The notes beneath the pieces are model-generated. The model worked only from the letters and a program-made list of their open reading frames with translations. It made no database searches and was not told the DNA's origin. Below, in pieces: positions 21,931 to 31,317 of a DNA stretch of 64,000 nt. The position numbers and the translations under genes were made by a program. Position 1 is the stretch's first letter. Each line of letters starts with the position of its first letter. This DNA comes from Trichoplusia ni (taxonomy: Eukaryota; Arthropoda; Insecta; Lepidoptera; Noctuidae): contig NC_039502.1 in assembly GCF_003590095.1 (NCBI RefSeq), positions 4,689,753 to 4,753,752 on the forward strand. The letters are read 5' to 3'.

Positions 21931-23526
21931 TGCAAAAAAATCGACCCACCCCATACGGTTTCGTTAAGTACACGATAAATTAAAATCTAAAATTAATCAA
22001 TGAATACTTTTCAGGTTTATTATTCAGTATCATTCCAAGCTTACAATAGACCGGTTGTTAGTATTAAAAGTTTACGTTTATTGATTTTACAGACTGTAAA
22101 ACAAAAACAGTTACGAGTAGCAAAAATTTTTACTGAATAATATGGAAGTAAAATTAAAAAATGGCATTAAATTTCGAAAGAAAACTTTATTCAGTAGCTT
22201 GTATTCCCGCCACGAACTCTTATTGCTGCTTCCATCTTGTTTTTCATTGACCTTATTAGTGTTTTTATGAATTCTTGGGGTATACCATCCCACTCCTCTT
22301 GAATAGCCACCTTTAGCTCCTGGAGTGTTTCTGGGGGCTGATTTCTGGCCATGACCCTTCTCTTCAGCTCATCCCATAGATGTTCAATAGGATTAAGGTC
22401 AGGGCTCCTCGCTGGCCACTCCATAACAGGAATTTGCACCTCACGTAGGTACTGGATTACTATCGTTGCTGTATGTGGTCTGGCGTTGTCCTGCATTAGC
22501 GTGAAACCCTCTCCTACAAATCCGGCGTATGGCATGACATGTTGTTCGAGTACCTCTTGGATGTATCGATGTGCAGTCAAATTGCCTATACGAGGACCAG
22601 ATACGAACTGAAGGTCAGTTTTTCCTTCCCAAGAAATTCCGCCCCAAACGGTCCACGAACCTCCTCCAAAAGCCACTCGTTCTGCAATACAAGCTTGTGC
22701 AAATCGTTCTCCTTCTCTTCGGTAAACTTTCCTACGCCCATCATTTCCATGAAGATTGATTTTACACTCGTCCGAGAACAGTACGACCTTCCATTGTTCA
22801 GTGTCCAATCAACGTGAGCACGAGCAAATCGAAGCCGTGCTTGGCGATGCCCGGGGGTTAATTTTGGACCATTAGCGGGTTTGTGAGGATGCAATCCGCT
22901 TTCTGCAAGTCTCCGTCGTACAGTCCATTCACTTACAGCTACACCGCGAACATTATGAAGTTGCTGTTGCACCTGAACACCAAAATCAATATGCCGATTC
23001 CTTAAACTTGTAGACACCATAAATCGATCATCTCTTTCTGAAGTAGCCCGATTTCTTCCCGAACCTGATCGTCTATTGAAGCTCCCAGTCTCTAAGAACC
23101 TTCTGTAAACTCGTCTTACTGCTGATCGACTTAGGTGAAGACGTCGGGCCACGACGCGCTGGCTCAATCTAGTCTGGATCAGTGCTACAACTTGAGCACA
23201 CTCAGACGGAGTAGTATCCATTATCACAGAGAGAAAAAACAATTTAACTCCAGTTAAATGACCACTGAATCAGTTAAAATAACCAATTATTGAATAAACA
23301 ATAAATTGATCAACTTTTAGCAGAAAGCAATATCACTGAGATTGCGGTATTAAAAATTAGAAATGAGGATGTCCGAGTAATCGAGTCAATATCATCAACA
23401 ATATCGCGTTTATTGAAGTGTAGGGTATGTAAAAATAAAGTTAATGAAACATACCTTCAAATTAAATTATTACATCTTGTTTGTCTGTTCTTAATTTTTA
23501 TATACTATGTTTTGAATCGAAACTCA
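21931..23526 (-). mobile_element. Tc1-like DNA transposon with uncertain right end
   Basis: Foreign DNA that splits the gypsy RT. It holds a minus-strand DD34E transposase. The left end is near CACTTGCGTGC. The matching inverted repeat is not found on the right, where a short open stretch at about 23340-23440 of unknown origin intervenes before gypsy RT resumes at 23527. The right end is therefore probably deleted or replaced. Confidence 0.75.
22191..23221 (-). pseudogene. Tc1-family transposase, one frameshift
   Basis: Reading right to left from ATG at 23221: paired-like helix-turn-helix DNA-binding region (LSRSAVRRVYRRF), GRNRATSERDD linker, then the DDE domain with the first aspartate in FSDEC, the second in QDNARPHT and the glutamate in NPIEHLWDELKRR, i.e. 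DD34E. A single-base shift near 22800 separates the two halves; otherwise the protein has the usual length of about 340 residues. It would cut and paste the element at TA sites. Confidence 0.9.
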
Positions 23527-23870
23527 GGGTAGTATTTATTTCACACATCTAGATTTATATAACGGATTTTATAATGTTGAACTAGAAAAAGATAGTAGGA
23601 AGTATACTGCATTTTTCTCCGGACAGTACCAAATGGTGCGAATGCCTATGGGCTTGAAGACAACGTTCTCACGCATGATGAACATGGCATTAGCAAGGCT
23701 TACTTATGAAAAATGTTTCATAAATCTGGATGATTTAATTATATTTGGAAAAAGCTTGGAAATGCATACTAAAAACTTACAGGATGTCTTTGAACGATTG
23801 CGTAAAGTTAAACTAAACCCGGGAAAATGTGACTTCTTAATAAAACAGATTCTATAGTAGACCCTTTCAA
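23527..23870 (+). pseudogene. Gypsy RT, catalytic part
   Basis: Continuation of 21434-21930: SIYFTHLDL, the FFSGQYQMVRMPMGLK block and the active-site region INLDDLIIFGKS (the usual YLDD is NLDD here), then KCDFL. It ends in TAG at 23856 and is lost by 23910, where a minus-strand Helitron starts. Confidence 0.8.
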
Positions 23871-23910
23871 ATTCGGACAGCTCATAGGCTGCTTGTCTAT
23901 TTATTTTCTA

Positions 23911-24138
23911 CTAGCTGTTGCCCGCGACACCGTCCGCATGGACTTCAGTTGTGTTCGGTAGTTGCCGTTTCCATCGGAATGCCGAGATAAAATGTAGCCT
24001 TGGCCCCCCATTAAACCCTTTAAATTCAAACTACCCTTGTGCTCATATTTCATTACTTTTAACAAACAATGTTTATAAAAAGAATTTTATATTAATTTTG
24101 ACTTACCATTAGCCCCCATTACAATCCTTTTTCATTTA
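23911..24138 (-). mobile_element. non-autonomous Helitron, 3' portion, split by a LINE
   Basis: On the minus strand this ends CTAG at 23911-23914, next to the complement of GCGGACG(G)TGTCGCGGGCAACAGC. The text around 24060-24138 (CATTAGCCCCCATT...TTCATTTAAA) also occurs at 37880-37960, where it runs on into TAGTAGCCTATG; here that continuation is found only at 29850. So a 5.7 kb insertion lies between. Confidence 0.75.
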
Positions 24139-24766
24139 AAAAAAAAAAAAAAAGTAGTGACAGCAATAATAAAAGCTCCCCGTATTTTAAGTGATAATTA
24201 ATAGTAAATTTCCATTTTTCATCCTATAAATAACAAAAGTATCAAAAATAGACTCTGAATATTAAGTGCAAGTGTTATCCCTCCAAACAAACGATCAAAA
24301 GTGTATTAAAACTCTAAAACAAATAGTACATACTGTTCTGTGCAATTAAGTGTTTAACAAGTGATTGAACTAAAATATTATAATTAATTAGTGACTCTGA
24401 AAAGACCACAGTGACATTAAAGACATTATCTAATAAGTTTCGTGTATAACTGGATAATTATCGAAGAAACAAAAACTTTAGCAGACGTTAATTTTGGTTT
24501 GTTTACAATTTTCAAAATTCCTATCGCACCATAGACAAAATAGACCAAGAACCCAAAAATAATTTCTGACATTCTATACCACATTACCGATATACTAAAC
24601 TGCATCCGACGTAAGACTGACATTCTCGACTTATTGACTGATTTTTACGGTTTATAAATATTGGAATGTTGCCAACAATAAAAAGTAAAGAAGAAATAGT
24701 AATATTTTTTTTTACGAAAAAATAAAATTTCATTTTAGTCAATATCAATATAATACCTACATTAAA

Positions 24767-25942
24767 ATGGAGAATGTGACTATTCGACGACGACTAAGAA
24801 CCTTTTCCGAAAACACTGGTGTCATTGAAAAGAGCCACTCCCTACTAAATTCAACCCTTTTAGACGACACTGGACTGAGTGACTCATTTATGCCAGCTAT
24901 AGATACATCTTTGACATGCGATTTAAGTCAACAACTAGCTGCATCAAAAAAGGAGCTTGAATGCGCACATAATAAAATAGCTGACTTGAATGACCAGATA
25001 AGACATTTGAAAAATTTATTAGAAGAGAAAGACATGACTCTAAACAACACAATTTTAGATTCCCAAGTTGATGTAAAGAAAACACCTGAAAACATATTCC
25101 CATCTACGTTAATTAATAAAAGGATTACCGAAATTCATATGAGAACTCCTAGAATATCACCACTTCATGCAAGTACTGTAATATGTAAACAACCAGCCTT
25201 GAACAACAATGACTGTGGCGTTAAAGAGATTAACAAAACATTAAATAGTAAAGAATCGTCGCCCAAAGAGAAACCCAAGATAATCATCATAGGAGACCAA
25301 CAGACTCGTGGATTTGCTCAAGAAATAATTCAGCAACGAGATCTTGCCAGATTGAATAATGTATACTCGGTACTGGGAATAACAAAACCACAAACAACTG
25401 GTACCCAAATTTTAGAGCAGTTAGACGACACTATAAAGACGCTTAAAAGTGATGACATTGTTATATTAGGGATAGGAAGCAATGATAAAAACCCTTATTT
25501 ATTTTTATCTTCTCTTTGTTCAACTCTTAGAAAACTGAAAAATAACAAAGTATTTGTATTAAGAATTTTAAATAATGATTATCTAAATGTAGAATTACTC
25601 AACAACCACATTAAAGTACACCTAAAAAATTTCCATAATTGTACTTTTGTCGATACAATTGACAATATATATAGAGTTCAGGGAAGAAACATAATCTCTA
25701 AAAATTTTTTATGTGCTAAATTAAATATAGAAATTGATAACATTAATCTTCAGAAAATAATAACTAGACCGTTTATTAATTGTCCAAAAGAAATAGCAGA
25801 TAATGTCCCAATTAATGTCAAAGATCCAAAATCTATACAAAGAACTATCCCAGATTATTTTAAAAAGCAAAACAGAATTCATAACTTGACTAATAATATA
25901 ATAGATGGGCCTGAACTAACGAAAGCATTTTTTCGAGCCTAA
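24767..25942 (+). CDS. C2 ORF1 protein: coiled coil plus SGNH/esterase-like domain
   Basis: 391 residues from ATG 24767. Residues about 45-90 form a coiled coil. From about residue 165 an SGNH-hydrolase-like fold is suggested by IIIIGDQQTRGFA (in place of the usual GDS) and DDIVILGIGSND (the GxND block). CR1-clade ORF1 proteins commonly carry this esterase domain. The catalytic serine of block I is not obvious, so enzyme activity is doubtful. ORF1p would bind the element RNA. It overlaps the ORF2 frame by about 20 nt. Confidence 0.75.
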   Translation: MENVTIRRRLRTFSENTGVIEKSHSLLNSTLLDDTGLSDSFMPAIDTSLTCDLSQQLAASKKELECAHNKIADLNDQIRHLKNLLEEKDMTLNNTILDSQVDVKKTPENIFPSTLINKRITEIHMRTPRISPLHASTVICKQPALNNNDCGVKEINKTLNSKESSPKEKPKIIIIGDQQTRGFAQEIIQQRDLARLNNVYSVLGITKPQTTGTQILEQLDDTIKTLKSDDIVILGIGSNDKNPYLFLSSLCSTLRKLKNNKVFVLRILNNDYLNVELLNNHIKVHLKNFHNCTFVDTIDNIYRVQGRNIISKNFLCAKLNIEIDNINLQKIITRPFINCPKEIADNVPINVKDPKSIQRTIPDYFKKQNRIHNLTNNIIDGPELTKAFFRA

Positions 25943-28811
25943 ACGTAAATGTACCTTACTTCATCAAAATATTGCCGGAGTTCTCAATAAAATAGACTTA
26001 TTGGAAGTAACACTATCCGAACTGCAAGCTAACGACACTGAAATTGATGTAATCTGCCTCACTGAAACTTTTATACGCCAGGGGTCTGAAAATAACCTTA
26101 TACTTAAAAATTTTAAATTAGTCTCAGCTTACTCTAGACCTCACCAACGACGAGGTGGAACATGCATACTTGTCAAAAAAGACCTGGATACAAAACTTTT
26201 AAATATAAAGATCAAGCCCTTGCCATACCATTTTGAATACTGTACAATAGAAATAACTTCTTTAAAATTATTTATCATTTGTTTATATCGTACACCCAAT
26301 TCAAACATAAAAATTTTCTTAGATAATTTAAATCTCCTTTTGAAAAACATCGTGAAAAAAAATAGAAATGTAATAATATGTGGTGACTGGAACTTAGACT
26401 GTATTAAGGCTGATAAGCATTTTAAAGAATTAGAATCCATTTTATACAATTACAATCTTCAAAATCACATTAAAAAACCAACTCGAAAACTCTCCTGCAT
26501 CGACCTTATTGCTAGCAACTTGTCCAATGTAGAACCACAAATTCACTACTTAGCTTTATCGGATCATGAAACAGGACAAAGCGTTTCTTTTGAATTACCT
26601 ACATTTAAAAGCAAGCAAACTAAATCGTTCTGGTTTGAAAAAAGACGAGATCTTAGTGAAGACAATATTAAAATTTTTATAAATTACATTTCAGCTTTAT
26701 CTTTTTCAGAGATTTACATTTTAGATGATACCAATGCGGCTTTTAATTATTTTCACGACTTACTGACCCTCTTTTATAATTTATGCTTCCCTGTACTAAG
26801 AGTTAAAATATTAAACAAACCACAAAAAAATAAATGGATCACAAAAGGTATAAAAGTAAGCAGTATTGTTAAAAGACGTTTATACCTCCAACATCGTTTA
26901 ACACCTATAAATAAAAGGCAACACATGAGTATCTACAAAAGGTATTCAAAAACCCTTAAACGATGCATGTTAGAAGCACAAAAGTCTATAAATACTCAAT
27001 ACATAGTAAAATCAAAAAATAAATGCAAGGCGGCTTGGAAAATAATTAAAAATACTACTAAGGACCAAGATATCTCGAACGACATAGATTTAATAACACT
27101 TAATAAAATGACTTATACAGAACCCGACGTAATTGCCGACAATTTTAATAGATTTTTCATTGACACCACAAACAAATACATTGACTCCTGCCCGACTAAC
27201 TACAATGACTACAAACCAACGTTACCTAATTTAGCAAACACCATTTACCTAAGTCCTACTACAGATACTGATATATATAAAACTATCCATTCATTAAATT
27301 CCACTAATTCTACAGGATTTGATGATATCAGTACTATGATATTAAAAAAGTGCGCAAAATTTTTGTCGCCTCCCATTTCTCATATCATAAATATGTCTTT
27401 TAACAAAGGACAATTTCCAACAAGGTTAAAGTTTTCTATCGTCAAACCTTTATACAAAAAAGGAGATAGAACCGATATGAATAATTACCGCCCAATAACA
27501 TTAATTCCGGTACTTTCCAAAATTTTTGAAAAAATTATGCACGAAAAACTATATTCATTTTTAACTAATTTTAATATTTTAGAAAAACAACAATTTGGGT
27601 TTCGGAAAAACAAAAATACTACATTAGCATGTTTTAATTTACTTCAATTTGTTACTACTAGCTTAGACCGTAAAATTCCCGTAACTTCTTTATTTTTAGA
27701 TATGACCAAAGCCTTTGATTTTGTGAACCATAAATTATTACTTTTTAAACTACACCGATACGGAATCAGAGGAAACGCGCTGGAATGGTTAGAAAGCTAT
27801 CTAACCAATCGGCAGCAATGCGTAGAATTTAAAAAATTTGAGAAGCAAGAAAAGACTTTGTATCGATCCCCATATATTTTCAATAATTGCGGTGTGCCAC
27901 AAGGTAGCATATTAGGACCCTTGTTGTTTTTGATATACATAAATGATATACCCAATGTAACTTCACATAATTGTATTTTATATGCCGATGATACTACTAT
28001 TAGTATTCAATCTCGTTCTCAAAACCTATTACAGTACCAAGAGGAAATTAATAATACGTTAAATAACATTATAGAATGGTTGAAATTAAATAATTTACAT
28101 ATTAATATTAATAAAACAAAAATGATCCAGTTTCAAACATACAATAGCAAAAATTCCCAAATTCAAGTAAAATATAAAAATGATAGTATCGAAGAAGTTG
28201 ATAACACTAAGTTTTTAGGTATTATAATAGACAAAAACTGTAATTGGAAAGCGCATATTGACGGTCTTTGTACAAAAATAGATAGATTTGTTTTTGTTCT
28301 CTATAAGATATTAAACGTGGCCGGAATTGAAGCAGCCATGTGCGCTTACCATGGATATGTTTCCTCAGTCCTCCGTTATGGCATAATAATATGGGGTAAT
28401 TCTGTAGATACTATTAGAATATTTCGCGCCCAAAAAAGATGTATCAGAACATTATGTAGAGCACAACAACTAGATAGCTGTGTCCCACTTTTTAAAAAAC
28501 TTAATATTTTACCTCTCCCAGCTCTATATATATTTGAAATTTGTGTCTTTGTTTATAAATATCCCTATCTATTTGATAAACATAATGATATGGTTTCTAG
28601 GCCAAGTAGAAGAATACACAAATTGTATATACCTCAACAGAGACTGCATTTGTTTTCCTCCAATGTTTTTTGTATGGCTATTCGTATTTACAACAAGCTA
28701 CCTGATTATTTTAAATCTTTAAAATTTACTATATTTAAGGCAAAACTTTTTCAACTATTAAATGAAAAATGTTATTATTCAATAGATGACTATTTAAATG
28801 ACAAACTGTGA
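25920..28811 (+). CDS. C2 ORF2: endonuclease and reverse transcriptase
   Basis: Open for 963 codons with no break. The AP-like endonuclease begins directly at the frame opening (LLHQNIAG, then CLTETFI, GDWNLD, SDHE). RT motifs follow: KPLYKKGDRTDMNNYRPI, DMTKAFDFVNH, GVPQGSILGP, and the active site LYADDTT near 27980. It ends in the CR1-type tail (YNKLPDYFKSL...YLNDKL). No in-frame ATG occurs before about codon 300, so the protein must begin by frameshift from ORF1, by readthrough or at a non-AUG codon. The enzyme nicks target DNA and copies its own RNA there. Confidence 0.9.
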   Translation, partial: RKHFFEPKRKCTLLHQNIAGVLNKIDLLEVTLSELQANDTEIDVICLTETFIRQGSENNLILKNFKLVSAYSRPHQRRGGTCILVKKDLDTKLLNIKIKPLPYHFEYCTIEITSLKLFIICLYRTPNSNIKIFLDNLNLLLKNIVKKNRNVIICGDWNLDCIKADKHFKELESILYNYNLQNHIKKPTRKLSCIDLIASNLSNVEPQIHYLALSDHETGQSVSFELPTFKSKQTKSFWFEKRRDLSEDNIKIFINYISALSFSEIYILDDTNAAFNYFHDLLTLFYNLCFPVLRVKILNKPQKNKWITKGIKVSSIVKRRLYLQHRLTPINKRQHMSIYKRYSKTLKRCMLEAQKSINTQYIVKSKNKCKAAWKIIKNTTKDQDISNDIDLITLNKMTYTEPDVIADNFNRFFIDTTNKYIDSCPTNYNDYKPTLPNLANTIYLSPTTDTDIYKTIHSLNSTNSTGFDDISTMILKKCAKFLSPPISHIINMSFNKGQFPTRLKFSIVKPLYKKGDRTDMNNYRPITLIPVLSKIFEKIMHEKLYSFLTNFNILEKQQFGFRKNKNTTLACFNLLQFVTTSLDRKIPVTSLFLDMTKAFDFVNHKLLLFKLHRYGIRGNALEWLESYLTNRQQCVEFKKFEKQEKTLYRSPYIFNNCGVPQGSILGPLLFLIYINDIPNVTSHNCILYADDTTISIQSRSQNLLQYQEEINNTLNNIIEWLKLNNLHININKTKMIQFQTYNSKNSQIQVKYKNDSIEEVDNTKFLGIIIDKNCNWKAHIDGLCTKIDRFVFVLYKILNVAGIEAAMCAYHGYVSSVLRYGIIIWGNSVDTIRIFRAQKRCIRTLCRAQQLDSCVPLFKKLNILPLPALYIFEICVFVYKYPYLFDKHNDMVSRPSRRIHKLYIPQQRLHLFSSNVFCMAIRIYNKLPDYFKSLKFTIFKAKLFQLLNEKCYYSIDDYLNDKL
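25928..25942 (+). promoter_or_regulatory. candidate +1 frameshift site between C2 ORF1 and ORF2
   Basis: ORF1 ends GCA TTT TTT CGA GCC TAA. The ORF2 frame is +1 relative to ORF1 and is open only from 25920. Skipping the C at 25934 gives TTT-(C)-GAG and enters ORF2. TTT followed by a CGN arginine codon is the layout of the +1 site known from influenza PA-X. Function is inferred only. Confidence 0.4.
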
Positions 28812-29040
28812 CCTTTTAGCTTATATGACATGTACCAATTCTGTTTTTTTTTTTATTTCTTTTTAATTTTTACTTTTTGTATTGTTACTAAAACCCCGTT
28901 TGCGATATGACATTTTTCTATTTTCATTCTAGACTTAATAATATTTGGACGCTGGAAACAGTAGAATATTATGGACTTTATTTTATGTAACACCTGTTGT
29001 AACAATATTCTTCCAAATAAACAAATTATTATTATTATTG
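28812..29040 (+). other. C2 3' UTR and (ATT)n tail
   Basis: AT-rich non-coding end of the LINE, closing with AACAAATTATTATTATTATT. The repeat-type tail instead of poly(A) supports a CR1-like family. Confidence 0.65.
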
Positions 29041-29849
29041 TATCTCTTTTCATTCACGGGCTAACTTCATGAGAAGAGACCCGGTCCTTTTTAAAGGCTT
29101 GAACGGGGACACAGGTCCAACGCACAGAGGCCTTCTTGAGAACTTTAATATACAATGTGATGGGGCATCTACTAGGGATAATTCACCTCCGCTCTATGGG
29201 AGAACAGAGATGAAGAATCCAAAGTAGATGCAAAACTATTGCAATATGTATGTAAAACTAAATAGGCTATTATATAAATGAGACATGTTAAGTGGACCAG
29301 TTCCTTAAAATGATTCGGAGAACTATGACACCTGCCTTTTTCCACATGGTAATGCAAACAATTAGGCAGGCGGTGACTCGCCGCTCACTAGATGGGCCCC
29401 CTATAATACCGTCACGATTGACAGCAGGTGGGCAACACCAGTGCGAGCGGCTAGGGGTGTAGAGAGGTGCGACACCGATTTCACCATCGCGGGTCACAGA
29501 CCCGGAGCGGGTTTCCTCGTTATTACGCCATTAGACACTTCCACCCCCGAGCATATAGCTCTAGCGACCCCTCTCTAGCCAGCCAGTTAAGGCAAGAAAG
29601 AGCTGGGAGTCCCCATAAAGAGTGACCCCCTGGGGTATTCAGGTTCCATTGTGTCGCTACTCACAAACAGCTCGCCACAAGCTGCCCTGCGGATGTATGC
29701 TCCTACATAGACCTTCAGATACATTTTTTATTTATATCTCAAGGTTTGGAAAAGCATACTAATGTACCCTCTTGGCATGCGTTATTCCCATGGAGAGAGA
29801 GAACGACTAGCCCCGAGGGGTTTTTATTATTATTATTATTATTATTATT
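29041..29849 (+). repeat. GC-richer repeat ending in (TTA)n, probably a LINE 3' UTR
   Basis: About 800 bp, much richer in GC than its surroundings, with no coding domain, closing in GGGGTTTTTATTATTATT and eight or more TTA units (29820-29849). A non-coding block with a triplet tail is most simply the 3' UTR of a 5'-truncated non-LTR element. It and C2 together separate the two halves of the Helitron. Confidence 0.45.
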
Positions 29850-29976
29850 AAATAGTAGCCTATGTCCTTAATCAGATTATCTGTATACCTCTATACAATC
29901 GGTTCAGTAGTATTGGTGTAAAAGCGAGACAGACGGACAGAGCTACTTTCGCATTTATAATATGTATCAGTATGGA
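29850..29976 (-). mobile_element. non-autonomous Helitron, 5' portion
   Basis: Continues 23911-24138: AAATAGTAGCCTATGTCC up to ...TATCAGTATGGA, whose complement TCCATACT is a Helitron 5' start. A related unsplit stretch is at 37870-38086. Confidence 0.65.
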
Positions 29977-30066
29977 AAGATGCACAGTTTATAGGCATAT
30001 GCCAAAGTCAATCAAACAACTCAACAAATCTATCGCCATCAATCGCAAGATATAATATAGTCCTTT

Positions 30067-30221
30067 TTTTTATAATAACTATCGTGAGACTGATTCATTA
30101 TTAAATGATGTAACGGTTTACTCACGCGTATTTAACTAGTCGGGCTACCCCGATAAATACGCGTGAGTAAACCATTACATCATTTAATAATGAATCAGTC
30201 TCACGACAGTTATTATAAAAA
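30067..30221. repeat. palindromic (fold-back) element copy 2
   Basis: A nearly perfect inverted repeat, arms about 65-70 bp: TATAATAACTATCGTGAG... at 30071 and its complement ending at 30217. The spacer is only about 20 bp (ACTAGTCGGGCTACCCCG), a shortened form of the 70-bp core in copy 1 (9230-9423). It would extrude a long cruciform or make a long RNA hairpin. It touches the Penelope-like relic on its right. Confidence 0.8.
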
Positions 30222-30714
30222 TATAGTGGACCGTTACGGTGCGGTATGGCTAGATAAAGTAAAAAAATTTACGCGTCTGAGAAACAAACGTAAGAGACTC
30301 GAGTGTGGTTTAAGGTTTTTACTGCAGTGCCGTGATAATGATGTTGTGCCCAAGTTCGCCCTGATAAAACCGATAAAGTGCATTCGGGATTACGAAGAGT
30401 TTTTAGCGTCGCGAGTAGAAAACTATTGTGCCGTGCGATATCAGACTACCGTCGTAGATATATGTGCGTGAGTCAGTGCGTGTATGAATTACATCTACAG
30501 TTATCGCGGTTCTTAGATAATGATATGTGGACAGGGGTTAGTTCAAACGGATCCCTCATAACTGATCCCCCTAGCGTAATTATTATTAATAGTTTCTTAA
30601 CGGATCCACCTTGTATTTTGAATTTCTTAACCGATCCCCCTGCATTCTACAGTGCGATAAACTTTGTAGTTACCTACCTAGTGTATCTAGCCAACGTATT
30701 TGAACATTAAACTT
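30202..30714 (+). pseudogene. Penelope-like element, N-terminal relic
   Basis: One frame to 30471, then another from 30378 to 30710. The text (helical start, GLRFLLQCRDNDVVPKF, then ELHLQLSRFLDNDMW after a shift near 30450) resembles the region before the RT of Penelope-like elements, where an xLRFLxxCRxxxxxPKF block is conserved. No RT or GIY-YIG domain is present. Assignment rests on this block alone. Confidence 0.35.
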
Positions 30715-31317
30715 TGACAGCTATCTTTTCGTCAGATCAAACTTTTTTCTATTGACTACATAACCTAAACACGAAAATAACCTTTTCGTTGAAGTAGATA
30801 CCAAGCGGGAATCTTACCAATAAATCGTGTCAAAAGTACTAAATAGATATATTTCTGTTTTTTTTTTTTTTTTGTAAATAAGTTTAGATAAGTGAAGTAA
30901 ATCTAAGTATAGTTTAAAATAAATGGATAGGGAAACAGAACAAGCGATTTCTCTGTATGTACGAGCAACTCGTAAGATTTAAATCATTATATTTTCTACG
31001 TATTGTTTTGAACGATTGACTCACCTTTCTTAATTTATTAGATGTCTTGCGTAGTTTTATCTATTTCAAACACTTGTTTTTATCGCAGAAAAATAGTTTT
31101 AAAATCGCACTTTTTGTGTTATGAGCACACGCCGTTTGAAAGTTCACAATTATTAATCAATTTTTCACTCTTTTATCGACTTATATCAAATAACTTAAAA
31201 ACCAACGACCCAGAAAACGAATTATGACAAATGAAAACAAAAATGCATCGAAAAATAATGCAGCTCACTTTACGATAATCACTGTCAAAACATAACCGCT
31301 CATGTCATCCGCTGTCT
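30715..31317 (+). other. no gene seen
   Basis: AT-rich non-coding DNA with a run of T near 30861. It may include the degraded 5' side of the RTE insertion. Confidence 0.4.

Larger units (their letters stand above)
24139..29040 (+). mobile_element. CR1-like LINE (C2), near full length
   Basis: A 5' UTR of about 630 bp, ORF1 24767-25942, ORF2 frame 25920-28811, a short 3' UTR and an (ATT)n tail near 29020-29038. Both ORFs are open, so this is the best preserved LINE in the window. It is inserted in the middle of a non-autonomous Helitron. The exact 5' limit is within a run of A and is not certain. Confidence 0.8.
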
